Of a stretch of 64,000 nucleotides of DNA, positions 1 to 12,119 are shown piece after piece. Each line of letters opens with the position of its first letter. Position 1 is the first letter of the stretch. The translations under genes were made by a program, and so were the position numbers. The notes below the pieces were generated by a model, which worked only from the letters and a program-made list of their open reading frames with translations, ran no database searches and had not been told where the DNA came from. The stretch is from the NCBI GenBank assembly GCA_024516035.1, contig CM044959.1, positions 20,046,525 to 20,110,524 on the forward strand, read 5' to 3'. This stretch comes from Bactericera cockerelli (taxonomy: Eukaryota; Arthropoda; Insecta; Hemiptera; Triozidae).

Positions 1-602
1 AGCTGACCCTAAAAGTGAATGAAATTTGTTGAAATTTTGAAGTGTCGAAATTGGTCACTTTACAATTGCCGGTGATTTCTCATCGGTATTTTTGAAATTC
101 GTGAATTATAATATTTCTTGGAAGTGATTTTACTTCCTAACTATTATTGTATTTTATTTATTTAGCAAATAGATAACCTTTTTAACAAATTTGTGATAAT
201 CCCTTATAATTATGCTGGCAATATTCGAGAAACAAACAAAACGCTAATTTTGCACCGCCAAGAAAGAAAGAAAGAAAAGCTTTTTTATATACCTACGTAT
301 ATCCACGTATTTTCTTTGGGAAGACGAACATATTTCAAGAGATATCCTTAATTTTGAATGGCCTAATAGAGCCTGAAAGACCTGAAGACATCTGATTAAG
401 AAAAAAGTTTGCTAACAAGTAGTTTGGACAAACTAATTTACAATAGACATGTTGTATTTATTGAAAGTTAAATATTTGTCATTATATTCTAAATATTAAT
501 AAAAAATATTATATGTATCTTTTAATCAAGTATATATGCAAAATAAAAATATTTTTACTGTACCCTCCTCATTATAGGACAAAGGTAGCATTTACCTATC
601 TC
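1..602. other. Left-edge intergenic sequence
   Basis: AT-rich, with a short GAAA repeat near 260-275. No gene or recognised repeat. Confidence 0.4.
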
Positions 603-790
603 GTTTTTTTTCATATTACGACGGGGGTTTTACCCTGCGATCGTAGGAAACTCACAAACCTTCTACCCACATTAACTTCAGCCAGCCTGGGTTGGGTCGA
701 AATGCCCGCATCACGAAGTCTTCACCTGGACGTTGCTTAACTTTGGTGGTCCCACGAGAACCGGTGCATTCACAGCGCCATCAACGCTGG
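603..790 (-). mobile_element. 5S-rRNA-derived SINE
   Basis: On the minus strand it begins CCAGCGTTGATGGCG, continues with CACCGGTTCTCGTGGGACCACCAAAGTTAAGCAACGTC in 5S rRNA order, then the shared SINE body (CAGGCTGG, GTTAATGTGGGTAG, GGGTAAAACCCCCGTC) and a short A run. The 5S promoter part is diverged but alignable to the copy at 39520. Confidence 0.75.
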
Positions 791-1012
791 CTCTATCTGG
801 TTTATTTGTGATTTTATATCACAACGTATGTCGGTAGGTTGACGAAATTTCAAGTAACATATTCATTTTTTATTCTCGTATGTCACAAGTGGTCGTCTCT
901 ACCAATACTCATTTTTCCACACCAGATATTAGTGAACCACGTAACATCCAAAATACAGATATAAAAAAGTCTAATTCCTCCGGAATTCAATCTCAGCTCA
1001 CTTCAATGTAAG

Positions 1013-1065
1013 TCTGGTGCGCTAGACCACTCGGACACTGTGACTCTCGACACCGTCGAGCATAA
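1013..1065 (-). repeat. tRNA-Leu-like 5' half (pseudogene or SINE head)
   Basis: The minus strand reads GTGTCCGAGTGGTCTAGCGCACCAGACTTA, matching the acceptor/D-arm and anticodon-arm start of a tRNA-Leu. The 3' half is not recognisable, so it is not a functional tRNA. Confidence 0.45.
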
Positions 1066-1234
1066 AAAGTCTTTGAAGGGGTTGGGAAATCATGAATAAT
1101 GAGTACATTTGGTAGATACCTGTGTAGAAAATAAGTAGAATGAAAACATTGAAAAGAGAACATTGGATATGTGATAAAACAATGAATTAACATTTTTCTT
1201 TATTAATAAATTAATTCAATTATTGAACAATAGA

Positions 1235-1382
1235 TAGCACAGTCTGAGTTGGACCGGGAATAGCTGGCATCAAGATTGTCCAAAATTTAAATGGTCACCC
1301 ATCCGAGTCCTGAATTCGCTGGACGTTGCTTATCATAATCGACGGACCGTAAACTGGTGAATTCAACGTGCCATCTACACTA
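1235..1382 (-). mobile_element. 5S-rRNA-derived SINE, truncated
   Basis: The minus strand holds a diverged 5S-like domain with AAGCAACGTCCAGCG and ACTCGGATGGGTGACCA (box C region), followed by the start of the shared body (GATGCCAGCTATTCCCGG). It is cut off within the body. Confidence 0.7.
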
Positions 1383-1910
1383 GAATGAACATTCAACGTG
1401 CCTGTGAGATATATAAATTGTAGGTACTTCTTTCGCTGAGAAGGCTGAGATCGGAATAGTAATAATTATTTTCAATTTGGCTTCCATCTCGGAAAAAACT
1501 TGTTTAAATTCATAAAAAGGATAAAGAAATTTAAAACTATTAAACAAGAAGAATCACCAGACAAAAATTATTTTTGAAAAGATTAGAAAATGTAAACAAT
1601 AACACAGATGATTTTCACACAGAGGTGAAAATACCCTCTGTGTGAAATGGGCCATATTCACAGAAAAATTGTAATTGCTCGTGAGGAAAGAAAATGTTTG
1701 CAAGCTTTATTTTTAGCTTTGTGATGTACATATACCTTTTACTTCCATAGAAACAAAAGCTTTTGATATTTGATAAAAGAAAAAACTCTTTATTGTACTC
1801 AAAACTTTTTTATTGTAGATCGAAGCAACTCCTTTGGATTTCGGAAGAAAAAGCATTTCCTTCTTTTGAATGGGGCCCAATATTGCGCCTGTGCGGAAAC
1901 GGCATCGAGC

Positions 1911-2350
1911 ACTGAGGTTATATAACATAGAGGGAACCCGATGTATCAAGATTTGCGTTCAAAAGGGACTATCAGCTGATTTCAAAATCAATGCCGGACT
2001 TGTAGTAATTTTTCTTTCGCGAAAGAGTGGGTACCTAAACTACCTAATTCTTCTGAAATAATATTTTTACTATTTTCATACTTACATATTAGTAATTTCT
2101 GTCTTTCTTCCTCTTTTACTTTCCTTATTTTCTACTTATTATGTAGTAATATAAGAGTTGGTATCTGACGTGAAAATTAAAGATGTTTAGATGTCCGCCT
2201 TTACATGAAGTAAACAAAAAATTCAAATAAATTGAACCAATCAGAAGCCGGGATTTGTTGAAAGAGGGACCATCAGCTGTTCAAAGTTGGACGCATAAAT
2301 TTGTTCAACTCGAGATAGGTAAGGTTCCCTCTATATCATATGATCTCAGT
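1911..2350. mobile_element. Decayed inverted-repeat (MITE-like) element
   Basis: Ends ACTGAGGTTATATAACATAG and its diverged inverse at 2330-2350 (CTCTATATCATATGATCTCAGT). Inner inverted matches include agagggaacc and the paired blocks gggactatcagctga / gggaccatcagctgtt. About 440 bp; no convincing target duplication. Confidence 0.5.
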
Positions 2351-2462
2351 GGAATCGAGAGATTCATAAGTCACAATTTTTATACTTAATTGGCCAAAAA
2401 ATTTCAAAATCCCGACGGTTGTCCCTAAAGTAGTTTTAGGGACGTTCAAAAATACGGGCCTA

Positions 2463-2634
2463 ATTCTCGTGACGCTGGCTTTTCCCGGCCCCACTCAGGC
2501 TGGGTGAGGTCAATGTGAGTAGCAGGTTTGTGAGATTCCTGCGAATGGAGGGTAAAACCCCCGTCGTGATATGACCATGGCAGTTGAAAGCAACGTTAAA
2601 CCCCACTTAAAAAAAAAAAAAAAAAAAAAAAAAA
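2463..2634 (+). mobile_element. 5S-SINE body, 5'-truncated, with poly(A)
   Basis: Starts at the shared body (CGTGACGCTGGCTTTTCCCGG) with no 5S head and runs through GGAGGGTAAAACCCCCGTCG to a ~26-nt A tail at 2609-2634. It is nearly identical to the body of the complete copy at 39520, so it inserted recently. Confidence 0.8.
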
Positions 2635-4840
2635 ATGTTTAAGTACAGGCCCGACTGCTCTGATTTCTCGCTCTCTCATCTCTTGCCTTCTCTCTCATAA
2701 TCTCTCTTAAGCTCTTTATCCTCAACCACTTATTCTCACTTTCTAATATTTTATCCACTTTATTTTCCACACATAGTTCTCCCCCCCCCTCTCTGTATTT
2801 AGGTACTTCTCTCTACCTCGAATCTTGGGCATTGAAATAACGTATGTTCGAGACTATCCTTTTCGCTACAGTATCTACATTTTTCTGACCGTACTATCTT
2901 CATTTTAAATTAATAATTATTAAAATTTCCGTGTCCTATTATGAACTGACTTAGTTCATAAGTGAGTGACGTATTGTAGTTACCATAAGCCGATTTTCAG
3001 TGCTAATAGTCAAAAATCTAAAGTGAAATAGTCCGTGGGTCTTGTCGGTCTTGGGTTTGTCCCCCAAAAGTCATAACACAATACCTAACATGTACCATTC
3101 TGATATATAATATATGATGTAGATCACAGACACCTAATTTCACCTACATTTTCTGTATAACCTGGGGTCCAAATTCCTAATAGGTAGGTAGGTAGGTAAA
3201 CATAGGTTATTCCGTATTGCTTGCTGAATTATTTTTTCTTGTTCTCAATGCTTTGACCAGTGAACGAATAAGTTCAGTAAAGTTAACAATTAAAGATGAG
3301 CCTTTCTTTTACTTTCATAATACATTCTCAAATCTGCCAATTTGTAGGTACCTACCTACTTTCAGTATATATTATTCTCTTGATTGTGAGGTTTCCATAG
3401 CTATCGAACACCTGCCAATAAACTAGAACGAGATTACATATCTACCACCACTCAGGGTTAATCCAAAGTCAAGATTGTAAATCTCAATTTTTTAATAAGT
3501 TGTCATCTTATTCAGTATTATTCAGGTTGCACACTTACTCGTATTTACGTGACTTACATAACACAGCATTGTTTTATTTTTTAATTTTTAATCAGTTGGT
3601 AATAAAAAAATATATTTCTTAAATCTCTTTCCCAATATGTCTCTCTCTCTCTATTCTCTTTCATAATATTAGCTCTCTTATCTATTTTAGTTTCAGACAC
3701 ATCAGGTTATCATTTCTCACTTTACAAGATTCTCTAGCACCTATCTAAGTGGGTATTTATCTGATACGAGAGAAAATTAAATCTATCTATTTCCTATAAT
3801 GTCGTTTACTGTAATATCGTTCACCAAACACAGGTGGATTAGGAGGTCCATTAGGAGTGCATGTGTGGAAAACTTCGTATCCGAGAGGATTAATTTTTGT
3901 GCGAGATTTTCACGAGCAGTTACTAACGACAGGACATCCTATTATTATTTAGTTTTTGCATTTAAATGCAACAAAAACTCCTCGGTTTACTATAATACGG
4001 TCTTTATTTTCATTGTATACGGTAATGTTTTTGATCTACAATACCTAAATTAGCTGCATTAAAATAATAATTTAATGTGAATTATTCAATTTTCTCTAAA
4101 TTGATCTCATCCCGTTGCTTAAGTTAATACAGGTTTTATATCCTGGTTACACAGGTAAAGTACCGGAAAAAAAAAGAATGAGAGATTAGTGAATTTATTA
4201 TTTACTCTGCGATCATAGTACCAAACCTCACCATTGTGTTGTCTGCAATAAGTTCGGTTGATAGGATATTATGGTGCAAATTTCATTCAGAAGTGAGCCC
4301 GACAAGACTGTAATTTAAACTCCTCACTTTCCTTCTTACTTCTCAACTTCTACTGCTACTCCTCCAAAAGATTAAGAGTAGTAACAGAAGAGTTAGTAAA
4401 GAAAGGAGCAGGCGAATGGTTCGATTACATTCTCGTGTTTCCTCCTTCCCTGCCAACTTGAATTACATGTTTTGTAGATGATAGTAGGTAGTTATTTTTG
4501 AAGACAGTAGACCTAATAGGTAAGTATATCATTTCATTGAAAAGTTTGGAATTTTTTCTTCATATTTTATTGGTATATTTTTCAAATAAAAAGACTGATA
4601 AAATGACTGTAAAACTACGAAACAAGAAAAACTATTGTTTATTTCTAAAAACGCCTTACTTAGAAGTGAGATATTTTATTTAAGAAACAGCCTATTGGCG
4701 TTTGACTGTTTCGGCGATCGATTCAACGGAAAATCCCATTGAGTGTCTAGGCTGTCTACAGTGTCCACCCATTTTGGAGCTTAAGTTCCCATCACTAATA
4801 CGGAATCTCTTCAAGAAACGCAGTGTAAAGTGAGGACAAA
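2635..4840. other. Intergenic, no gene seen
   Basis: AT-rich with CT-rich low-complexity runs (2650-2800, 3640-3680) and a GTAGGTAGGTAG run at 3182. Any upstream promoter or non-coding exon of the sugar porter would lie here, but none can be supported. Confidence 0.4.
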
Positions 4841-4892
4841 ATGTTTGAAGCTCACACCGCCGTGATTCGACAGTTCCTGGCAGGATATTCAG
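4841..4892 (+). CDS. Sugar porter exon 1 (start exon)
   Basis: Encodes the first 17 residues, beginning MFEAHTAVIRQFLAGYS, from an ATG preceded by ACAAA. It ends TCA-G before the donor gtatgt, so intron 1 is phase 1. This fits the CT that opens exon 2 and completes an alanine codon. The exon is too short to be found as an ORF; it is called from splice phase and from the N-terminal helix it completes. Confidence 0.8.
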
Positions 4893-7800
4893 GTATGTTA
4901 GCAATCTGTCTTCTTAACTAATTTAGCTATTCTTTAAAAAATCCTGTAAGTTAGACATATATCTTTGCAAAGTGCAGGCAGGTTACCTATGTTATCAAAA
5001 TCATGATAAACAGAAATAGAAGGTGATGTTATTTTAGAATAAATTAATTATTTACCTACCTACCAGAGACCAAAAAAATATGTCGATTTCGGTCATTTCG
5101 GCCAAATCATTCGCTTTGCCATTCTTATATAATTTTCTCAAGTAACATGCAAATAATTTAAGAGAGTGTCAATTATGATCAATTTTCCGCTCTCTGTTAC
5201 CTTTATAAAGTTAGCCAAGGAATGGCGGTACTGGTAGATGACCATGCCTGGTTTACTTTTTACCTATAATTTTCTCAGTTAAGACATATTGGTTTATCTG
5301 TTACCGTTTGGTTTATGTAATTGGTAACAGAAATCCCCTAACAAGGTAATCACTTAGGTACCGATTTTCATAAATTATTGAGATAATTACTTTATTAAAT
5401 CAATTTCCAAAATTTTGTAGGTAGTCTCCACGTTTTTCTTATCTATTCTAAATCCTGTTGAATTTGTGATGCAATTTGTCTTATCAATAAATGAAAAATA
5501 TTCGGGAGTCCCTGATAAAGTGACTGAAAACGGAGTTGTTACGTACATCTATAGTACTCATACCTATTATTTTGGAAGTAAATATATTGTACCTATATAT
5601 AAACTAATAAACCACCTGTTGCAGTTTCTCACAAAGTAGCTCTCCAAAGACTTACAAAAAAAATCAACCTACAAGATAACACTCGCCCTAATCAAAGATA
5701 TTAGAGGTAAACTTTGTTATTTTGTTATCATGGCAGAGTCGTCAAAAGAAAATAAACCCAGAAAACACCATGTTTTTTTCTAGAGAGAAATTCTTGCTTG
5801 AGGGAAAAATACTGAATGATTTACAATCACATAAACGCCGAGAAAGAAAGAGAACAATGTATAAAACCAGAAATGAGTACCAGGTATTGATCATCACAAA
5901 TATCACAATCGACATCAGCACAGTTTAAGTGGCAAAGTTTTTGTAGATATGTTCTCAACTATCGCATTCGGTCATTGAACGAAAAAAACGCACATACGCG
6001 ATCTAATAACTTCCAAATGCTCAAACCCCGATAAGGGATGTAAGATCTAGGTTAGGTGATCTCTGAAAAGCTTCTCTATAATCCACTTGGCGCTTTTACG
6101 AATACTTACTGTATTCGATACCAAAATTTTGAAACCGGATTTGAGTAGATTTTTGAAAAATAGGAGATACAGAATTTTTATAAGGAACCGAAAATGTTCT
6201 ACCGCTGTGAGAGCAAAATAATGCTCAAACCATCCCTGATATTCTCTCTGAAACACTCAGGACATTGCCCTGGAGATACTCAATTGTCATGATTGATTCT
6301 ATCAATCCTTGCTTTCAATTTCCTCCAAATAACCGTCATTAGAAAATGTAATCAGTCTCATTCAAATGGCTTCATTATTATTATTTATCCACCCCTGCAG
6401 CTTGTCTTCTGTGTATATCCTATGGAAGTGCCATCGGCTGGATCTCCCCCATACAGACCTTCCTGGAAAGCGATGAGAGTCCGGTGGGGAAGCTCACTGA
6501 ATATCAGATTGCCTGGATAGCGTCCATTCCGTATCTGGGAGCACTGATAGGTGAGACTCAATGAACTTAGATTAAGTGAGACACTATTCTATCTTTTTTG
6601 CCATCCCGTTTAAACGAGATGGAGAACTTTCGTCGGCGTGCCTGTCTGATGTATGTGATTGCTCATGGAATAGATAGTTGAGGGAGAAACATTACTTGAG
6701 AAATATATTAACAATAATGAGTGAAATTTAAAGTATTCTCTAACCTCCATGAAAACAGTAGTATCCTCCTCTCTCTCTCTCCTTATACTTTGCCAGTGAG
6801 CCTACTAGTCTACTCTATTTTTATAATTTTCCAGTGAGACTACTAGTCTACTCTTTCTTTATAGGTTGCCGGCGAGACCACATTATGTAGTTCCTCAGTT
6901 CATAACTAGATTTTAGATTAATCTTTCAGTAAGAGTTGCTGTAAGAGCAAAATAGAAAACTGTTTTTGAACTTTTAAAATTTGACTTCGAACTTGTCTAC
7001 TCACTGTGACAGTAAATATGATATTCAACACATCAAAACACACAGGTATAACAATTAGTTCATTATTATTGGTTCCAAATTTCCGGTCATGTTATTAAAT
7101 AAATAATGACATCGGAGGGTGTATTTTGATTAGTTGCTAATTTGATGATAACACTTCAAATTAAAGTTTTGATGACTATTTCAGTAAATTCATAAAACAG
7201 TTTTGTTACAGTTCTGTTGACAGTTATTAAAAATTATTTTTAGACTCAATGATATTATTATGTACATTTCTACGAGTACTGTATTCATTTGCACGTTCTT
7301 CCATTTTTTTTTTAGTTTTTTTTTTTATTTAGGATTAGGTAATTGAAAATGATTTGAGCAACCTCGCCTGAGGGTGGTTACCTTCCATTCAAGTATATTA
7401 TGATTTTCTTTCTCTTGTGTCCACAGGCATATTCGTCTTTGCCCCCATCAGCGGTAACATCGGTCGCAAGACAATGGCCTATGTGCTGGCGATAATCTAC
7501 CTGCTGGCCGCTCTGTTTATTAACTTTACCAATAGCTTTATTCTGATGCTGGCGGCTAGATTTGCTATCGGAATTTGTATTCCAGGTATGTACATCGGTA
7601 ATATTAATAAAAAAAGAAAGACATTAATTAAAAGACTCGAGTCTCTAGACTTCCATAAACCACATTTCCAAAAAACTTTTCTTCTTCTTCTTTCACTTTA
7701 CCTTTTCCCAAATCTACTTGGGGTCGCCATTTGTCAACCTCATGGTTGAGGTTGTTTGGTTGTGGCACCCCCAAAAAACTTTTCTTATAGTCACTAGTTG

Positions 7801-10647
7801 AGAACTTTAAACCCAGAACGTAGTGGTTGATTTGATTGCGGATAGATTGTATCCAGAACTTAATGGTACATGTTAAACAAAATAAAATTTTATCATGAAC
7901 TTGGCAATCAAGTTCATAAATAAATTTCTCCATCAAATACTATGAAACTGGTGGTGTACGAAGTTCATGATTAAGATCATGTAAAGTAGAAGTTTTCAAG
8001 TAATCAAGGATGGTCGGATACTTTTAAGACACTGAGGTACACAATAATAAAACATGGCTCTCCAACTTTTCTTAATATTGTATGAGATGAATAAAAAATA
8101 TAATATGTAAGACAGTATATTTAATTATTGAAGTTTCTTATTTGTTTTGGTGTTCTTTGGTTCGATATACAGGGTGGGGCAAAAGTCTGGAAACCCCTGA
8201 ATAACTTTCAAATGCCTTCTTCGGTAAACTTAAAATTTTGTACGGTAAACCGGGCTAATGAGACCTTCTTTTAGAGTGGGGTCGATTTTTGTTACCGGCC
8301 CCCATGTCGGGGCCAGGGGGGCCAACTTCATTTTTTTTAATACGAACCCCCACCTTGCGATACATTTTTAGAAAGGCCTTCAAATAAGAAATACATTGGT
8401 GCAAATTTTATTTTTTTAATATTATTTGTTTGCAAATGGCGCCCAACTTTGTGTATGCAGTAAAGTCTGGAAACCCCTGAATATCTTTCGAAAGGACGTT
8501 CTCAGTAAATTTAAAATTGTGTACGGTAATCTTTGGTAATTAGACCTTATATTAGAATTGGACCGATTTTTTTTACTGGCCCCCATGTCGGGGCCAGGGA
8601 GGTCAACTTCATTTTTTTAAACACGAAACCCCACCGTGCGATACATTTTTGGAAAGGTCTAATCACCCCAACTTACTGTGCACAGTTTTAAATTAACTGA
8701 GAAATCTCTTTCAAAAGATATTCAGGGGTTTCCAGACTTTACTGCATACACAAAGTTGGACGCCATTTGCAAACAGTTTAATATTCAAAAAATAAAATTT
8801 GCACCAATGTATTTCTTATTTAAAGACCTTTCCAAAAATGTATCGCAAGTTGGGGGTTCGTATTTAAAAAAATGAAGTTGGCCCCCCTGGCCCCGACATG
8901 GGGGCCGGTAACAAAAATCGACTCGATTCTAAAAGAAGGTCTTATTAGCCCGGTTTACCTTACAAAATTTTAATTTCACCGAAGAAGCCATTCGAAAGTT
9001 ATTCAGGGGTTTCCAGACTTTTGCCCCACCCTGTATACGATTAAATGTCTCTTTTGAAACATTACCTCTTACTGTCTGGGGGACGTGGAACAGAAACGGT
9101 GCCAGCTTTTAAAAGTCAAAAGACAATAACACTGAACTTGCGTCCTTGTTGGCGTTGGGAAAGACTTCCAACCGTAAAATGTGGAAGTAGGAGTGCCAAA
9201 ACCAACCTCTGAGGATGAGGTGGAACAGTTCCAAACCCAAGTGCGCCAAGTAGGTTTGGGAAAAGGCAAAGTTTAAGAAGAACAAAAGAACAAAGTAATA
9301 AGGAGATAATATTTCTTTAAAACATTTTTTTCTTCAAAAATCAATAATGCAAGTACCTGTTGGTGTAGGTGCCATATTGATGATCTATTTTTTGGTTTAA
9401 AAAGTTAATTTAGAGACAGTTTTTTTTAATTTAGAGACAACTAAGTTTTTGACTCTAAAATTTATTTGAGTCAATAAATTTTTGATAGATTCTCCACTAT
9501 TAAAATGAAATATTATAAAATTGGCATTAATAATCACAAATAGTGTTTTGTTTACATTGGACTTCACACTTTTTTCCATATAGGTACACTATCCACAGTC
9601 ACTCTATACATCTCGGAAACATGTGACCCTGGCGTTCGTGGCAACATAGGAAGTGGTGTCATAGTGTCCTGCAATTCAGGTGTCTCTGTCATGTTCCTCA
9701 CCAAAGCTGTCCTCCCATATCAAGCCTATAATGTCATCCTGATCGTCTTGCCAGCGGTATTTATGATAGTTTTCTACACTATGCCTGAGTCTCCAGTGTA
9801 CAATCTCAAAAAGAATAGATTGAAAGACTGCAGAAAAGCTTTGAAATGGCTGAAAGCAACAAAAAATGAGGAAGCCATGGATGAAGAAGTTGAAAAACTC
9901 CAAGCGATGTTTTTCGACCAACATTCTGAAAAAAGTTCTCGCCCCAGTCTCACCTGGAGGGAAGTCTTCCACACCAAATACTACAGGAAAGCGTTCCTCC
10001 TTGGTATTGTCCTCCAGTCAAGTATTTGCTGTTCTGGCATCATGGTCTTCCAAACATTCTCTTATACCATCGTGAGTCATTTCATGTACGGGAATCATCC
10101 AGGAAATTATCCTGTGTATATGTCTTTCTCAGGCTCACTTGCGGGTATATTTTCTCTTTTCGTGATGCACCGTTACTCTCGCAGATTCGTTGCCATAGCA
10201 ACAAGACTTGTCAGTACCACCATTCTTTTCATGTTGGGTATTCTCCTTGTTCTCAAAGATGTGTACAACATGTATATTCCTTCCTACTACTTTCTCATTT
10301 TGTTTTTTCTTAACTATCTTATCCTTGGCATGGGATTTACTAGCATCGTGTTCGTTTTATTTGGCGAGCTTTTCAGTGTTGAATGTCGAGACAAGTTCAT
10401 GCAGGTCTTGTTACTCATGCTTTTTGGACTGCTAACCATCTATATTATGTTGTATCCTATCACTGTCATCAAGATTCAAATCTATTCTTGGATTTTAATT
10501 TTTGCTATCATAACATTGATGTTGACATTGATAATGATTATTTATCTACCCGAAACTAGCGACAAAACTATTTTGGAAATTGCACAAGAGTTGTCTGCTA
10601 GTAAGAAAAATTCTTCACATTCAAGAGCATCAGAATATGTAACTTGA
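4841..10647 (+). CDS. MFS sugar porter (facilitated trehalose/glucose transporter, Tret1-like), isoform A
   Basis: A 12-helix sugar uniporter of the major facilitator superfamily, expected in the plasma membrane and moving trehalose or a hexose. Coding exons are 4841-4892, 6401-6550, 7427-7585 and 9584-10647. All introns are GT-AG in phase 1, and the sum is exactly 475 codons (474 aa plus stop), normal for the family. The ATG at 4841 lies in a short N-terminal exon ending RQFLAGYS. Family marks seen: G-x-x-GRK between TM2 and TM3 (residues 77-82), YISE (129-132), PESP after TM6 (188-191) and PETS near the C-terminus (443-446). An AATAAA lies at 10786-10791. The PESP motif lacks the usual following arginine. 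The exact substrate cannot be read from sequence. An upstream non-coding exon or promoter was not identified. Confidence 0.88.
6401..6550 (+). CDS. Sugar porter exon 2 (TM1 to start of TM2)
   Basis: Acceptor atccacccctgcag at 6387-6400 and donor gtgagact. It codes for the end of TM1 and the first extracellular loop, with SAIGWISPIQ and GKLTEYQIAWIASIPYLGAL, a classic insect sugar-porter stretch. Phase 1 on both sides. Confidence 0.88.
7427..7585 (+). CDS. Sugar porter exon 3 (TM2-TM4, GRK motif)
   Basis: Acceptor gtgtccacag and donor gtatgtac. It encodes PISGNIGRKT (the conserved cytoplasmic GRK loop) followed by two hydrophobic helices and AARFAIGICIPG. Phase 1 on both sides. This exon is single-copy in the window and must serve both terminal exons. 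Confidence 0.9.
7676..7765 (-). mobile_element. Retroposon 3' tail (GAAGAA-ending family)
   Basis: On the minus strand: CAACCTCAACCATGAGGTTG, then CCCCAAGTAGATTTGGGAAAAGG, ending in AAAGAAGAAGAAAAG. The same tail occurs at 9138-9285 and 52527-52640. Confidence 0.55.
8168..9035. mobile_element. 868-bp foldback (inverted-repeat) element
   Basis: Ends TACAGGGTGGGGCAAAAGTC and its inverse, flanked by a TA duplication (8166-8167 and 9036-9037). Arms of about 290 bp pair at high identity. The central part (8464-8740) is an older, diverged copy of the same module, also arranged as an inverted pair, so the element is a palindrome within a palindrome. It has no transposase. It lies in intron 3 of the sugar porter. 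Confidence 0.85.
9138..9285 (+). mobile_element. Retroposon 3' tail (GAAGAA-ending family)
   Basis: Contains GTTGGCGTTGGGAAAGACTT, CCAACCGTAAAATGTGG and CAAGTAGGTTTGGGAAAAGG, ending TTTAAGAAGAAC. It resembles tails of RTE-type LINEs and their SINEs; that assignment is inference. Confidence 0.5.
9584..10647 (+). CDS. Sugar porter terminal exon 4a
   Basis: Acceptor ttttccatatag at 9572-9583. It encodes residues 122-474: TLSTVTLYISE, PESP, about seven hydrophobic helices, and LPETSDKTILEIAQEL before a short polar tail and TGA. It lies 1.7 kb upstream of an intact duplicate (12383-13539). Residues 9939-10057 in DNA terms are identical to the duplicate, although the exons differ elsewhere. Confidence 0.9.
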
Positions 10648-10785
10648 TCTCTAGTGAAATTGTTGTTATCTTACCTTTTAAATATTTTACTCTCATGCAT
10701 AGGTATGGTTGTTACAAGTCATCTCAACTATTATTTTCCTGGAAATTAATTGGGTACTAATATTTTTTTTTACACTTTTACAATG

Positions 10786-10791
10786 AATAAA
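10786..10791 (+). promoter_or_regulatory. Poly(A) signal of sugar porter isoform A
   Basis: AATAAA 139 bp after the stop of exon 4a, followed by a T-rich stretch. Only one such hexamer lies close downstream. Confidence 0.6.
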
Positions 10792-11012
10792 GTTTACCCT
10801 ATTGAACTAAATATTTTTAGTCTTGAAGTTTGTGAATCTCTAATTTGGTTTTTTTTTAAATTAGATTACTACTACTTACCCATTAGATTACTACTGTGCA
10901 TCAACAATCAAGACAGTTGATTAATTTTCATGTATTCAAAAACATTTTTCTTACTTCTAACTTGAGTTTAAGGAGACTTTTCTTTTTGATTATTCCTAAA
11001 TTTCTTTTCTTC

Positions 11013-11220
11013 TGCTTGCTCTTCTTTGTTGGTCTACGCTGTCCTGTCCTAAGAATCTGCCATATTAATTTATAATAGTTTCCTACACTATGACTATGCC
11101 TGAGTCTAAAGTGTACTATCTTACTATCTTAAAAATATTCTATTGTAAACCTGCGGAAAAGTTTTGAGATGAAAGTTACAAAGAACGAGGAAGCCTGAAT
11201 TTTTTTTGACGAAGAGTCAT
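11013..11220 (+). pseudogene. Decayed fragment of sugar-porter terminal exon
   Basis: Between the two intact terminal exons. The DNA matches the stretch around TM5-TM6 and the PESP loop (tttcctacactatg, atgcctgagtct, gtgtactatctta, gaggaagcc, gacgaagagtc) with frameshifts and small duplications. It has no open frame and is read as a third, dead exon copy. Confidence 0.6.
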
Positions 11221-12119
11221 GGGCATTACTCCTCGTTATCAATAATGTGTGTTTGATGTGTTCATTTTTTCCTACTTTTTTTCTCATTTTGCATACATTT
11301 ATTTGTCTTATTCTGTGATTTTCATTTACTTGCATCGTTCATTACCTATATTTAGTGTTGATTTGTTCAATGTAAATTGAACGGTTGTTGATAAAAGTTG
11401 GTCAAAGTAGGAGAAGTAACATGAAAACCATAGTAATATAATTATGACTACTATGGTCCAAGATTACCATTTATACGTGTTAATTCTATTCATATCTGAC
11501 AAAAAGATGATAATCATCTTGGATTACATAATTATGTTTGAATGCATGCAACTATGTACAATGTACATAACAATATAACTATGTGCTGATGCTACCTATT
11601 ATTTTTTAAAGATAATTAGTTAGTAAGTTAAGTAGGTAATAAGATATTAAAAAATTAAATGAAAATCTTAGAAAGTCTTGATGTTAGAGAATCTCATACT
11701 ATAGGCTTATTTTTCATTAGATATTTCTCGTCCTATTCACTTTTCTAGATCTTTCAACTATTATTTGATGTAAAAATAAATTTTATAAATTTTCTTTTCA
11801 TTTAAACATTCTGTTTATTTTTCATATTTTTTCAGCACACTTTTTTTCTTTTCCGGAGATTCAATTGCCTCATTATTTGGCACAGTTTGTCGTTATGAGA
11901 ACTATTAAACGCGTTCAACAGGTCTACGAGAATAGCACTTTTCTTCTGATTGTGCTTGGTTTTTTTCTATAGCAAGATTAAGAAGTTTTTTATAAATGCC
12001 TCATAATTTTGAATTAATGACTTGTCTTAAAGAGCTATATATTTACTTTCATCTTCAACTGACCCTTCTTGAAAAGATTTACGTGAGACTCAACTATCAT
12101 ATATTCGGATGGCGAGAAG

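Larger units (their letters stand above)
10648..12110. other. Sequence between duplicated terminal exons
   Basis: AT-rich. It holds the 3' end of isoform A (AATAAA at 10786) and the dead exon fragment listed separately. No other feature was recognised. Confidence 0.5.

Noticed and set aside
8678..8875. 65-aa open frame
   Set aside because: Lies wholly within the inner inverted repeat of the foldback element.
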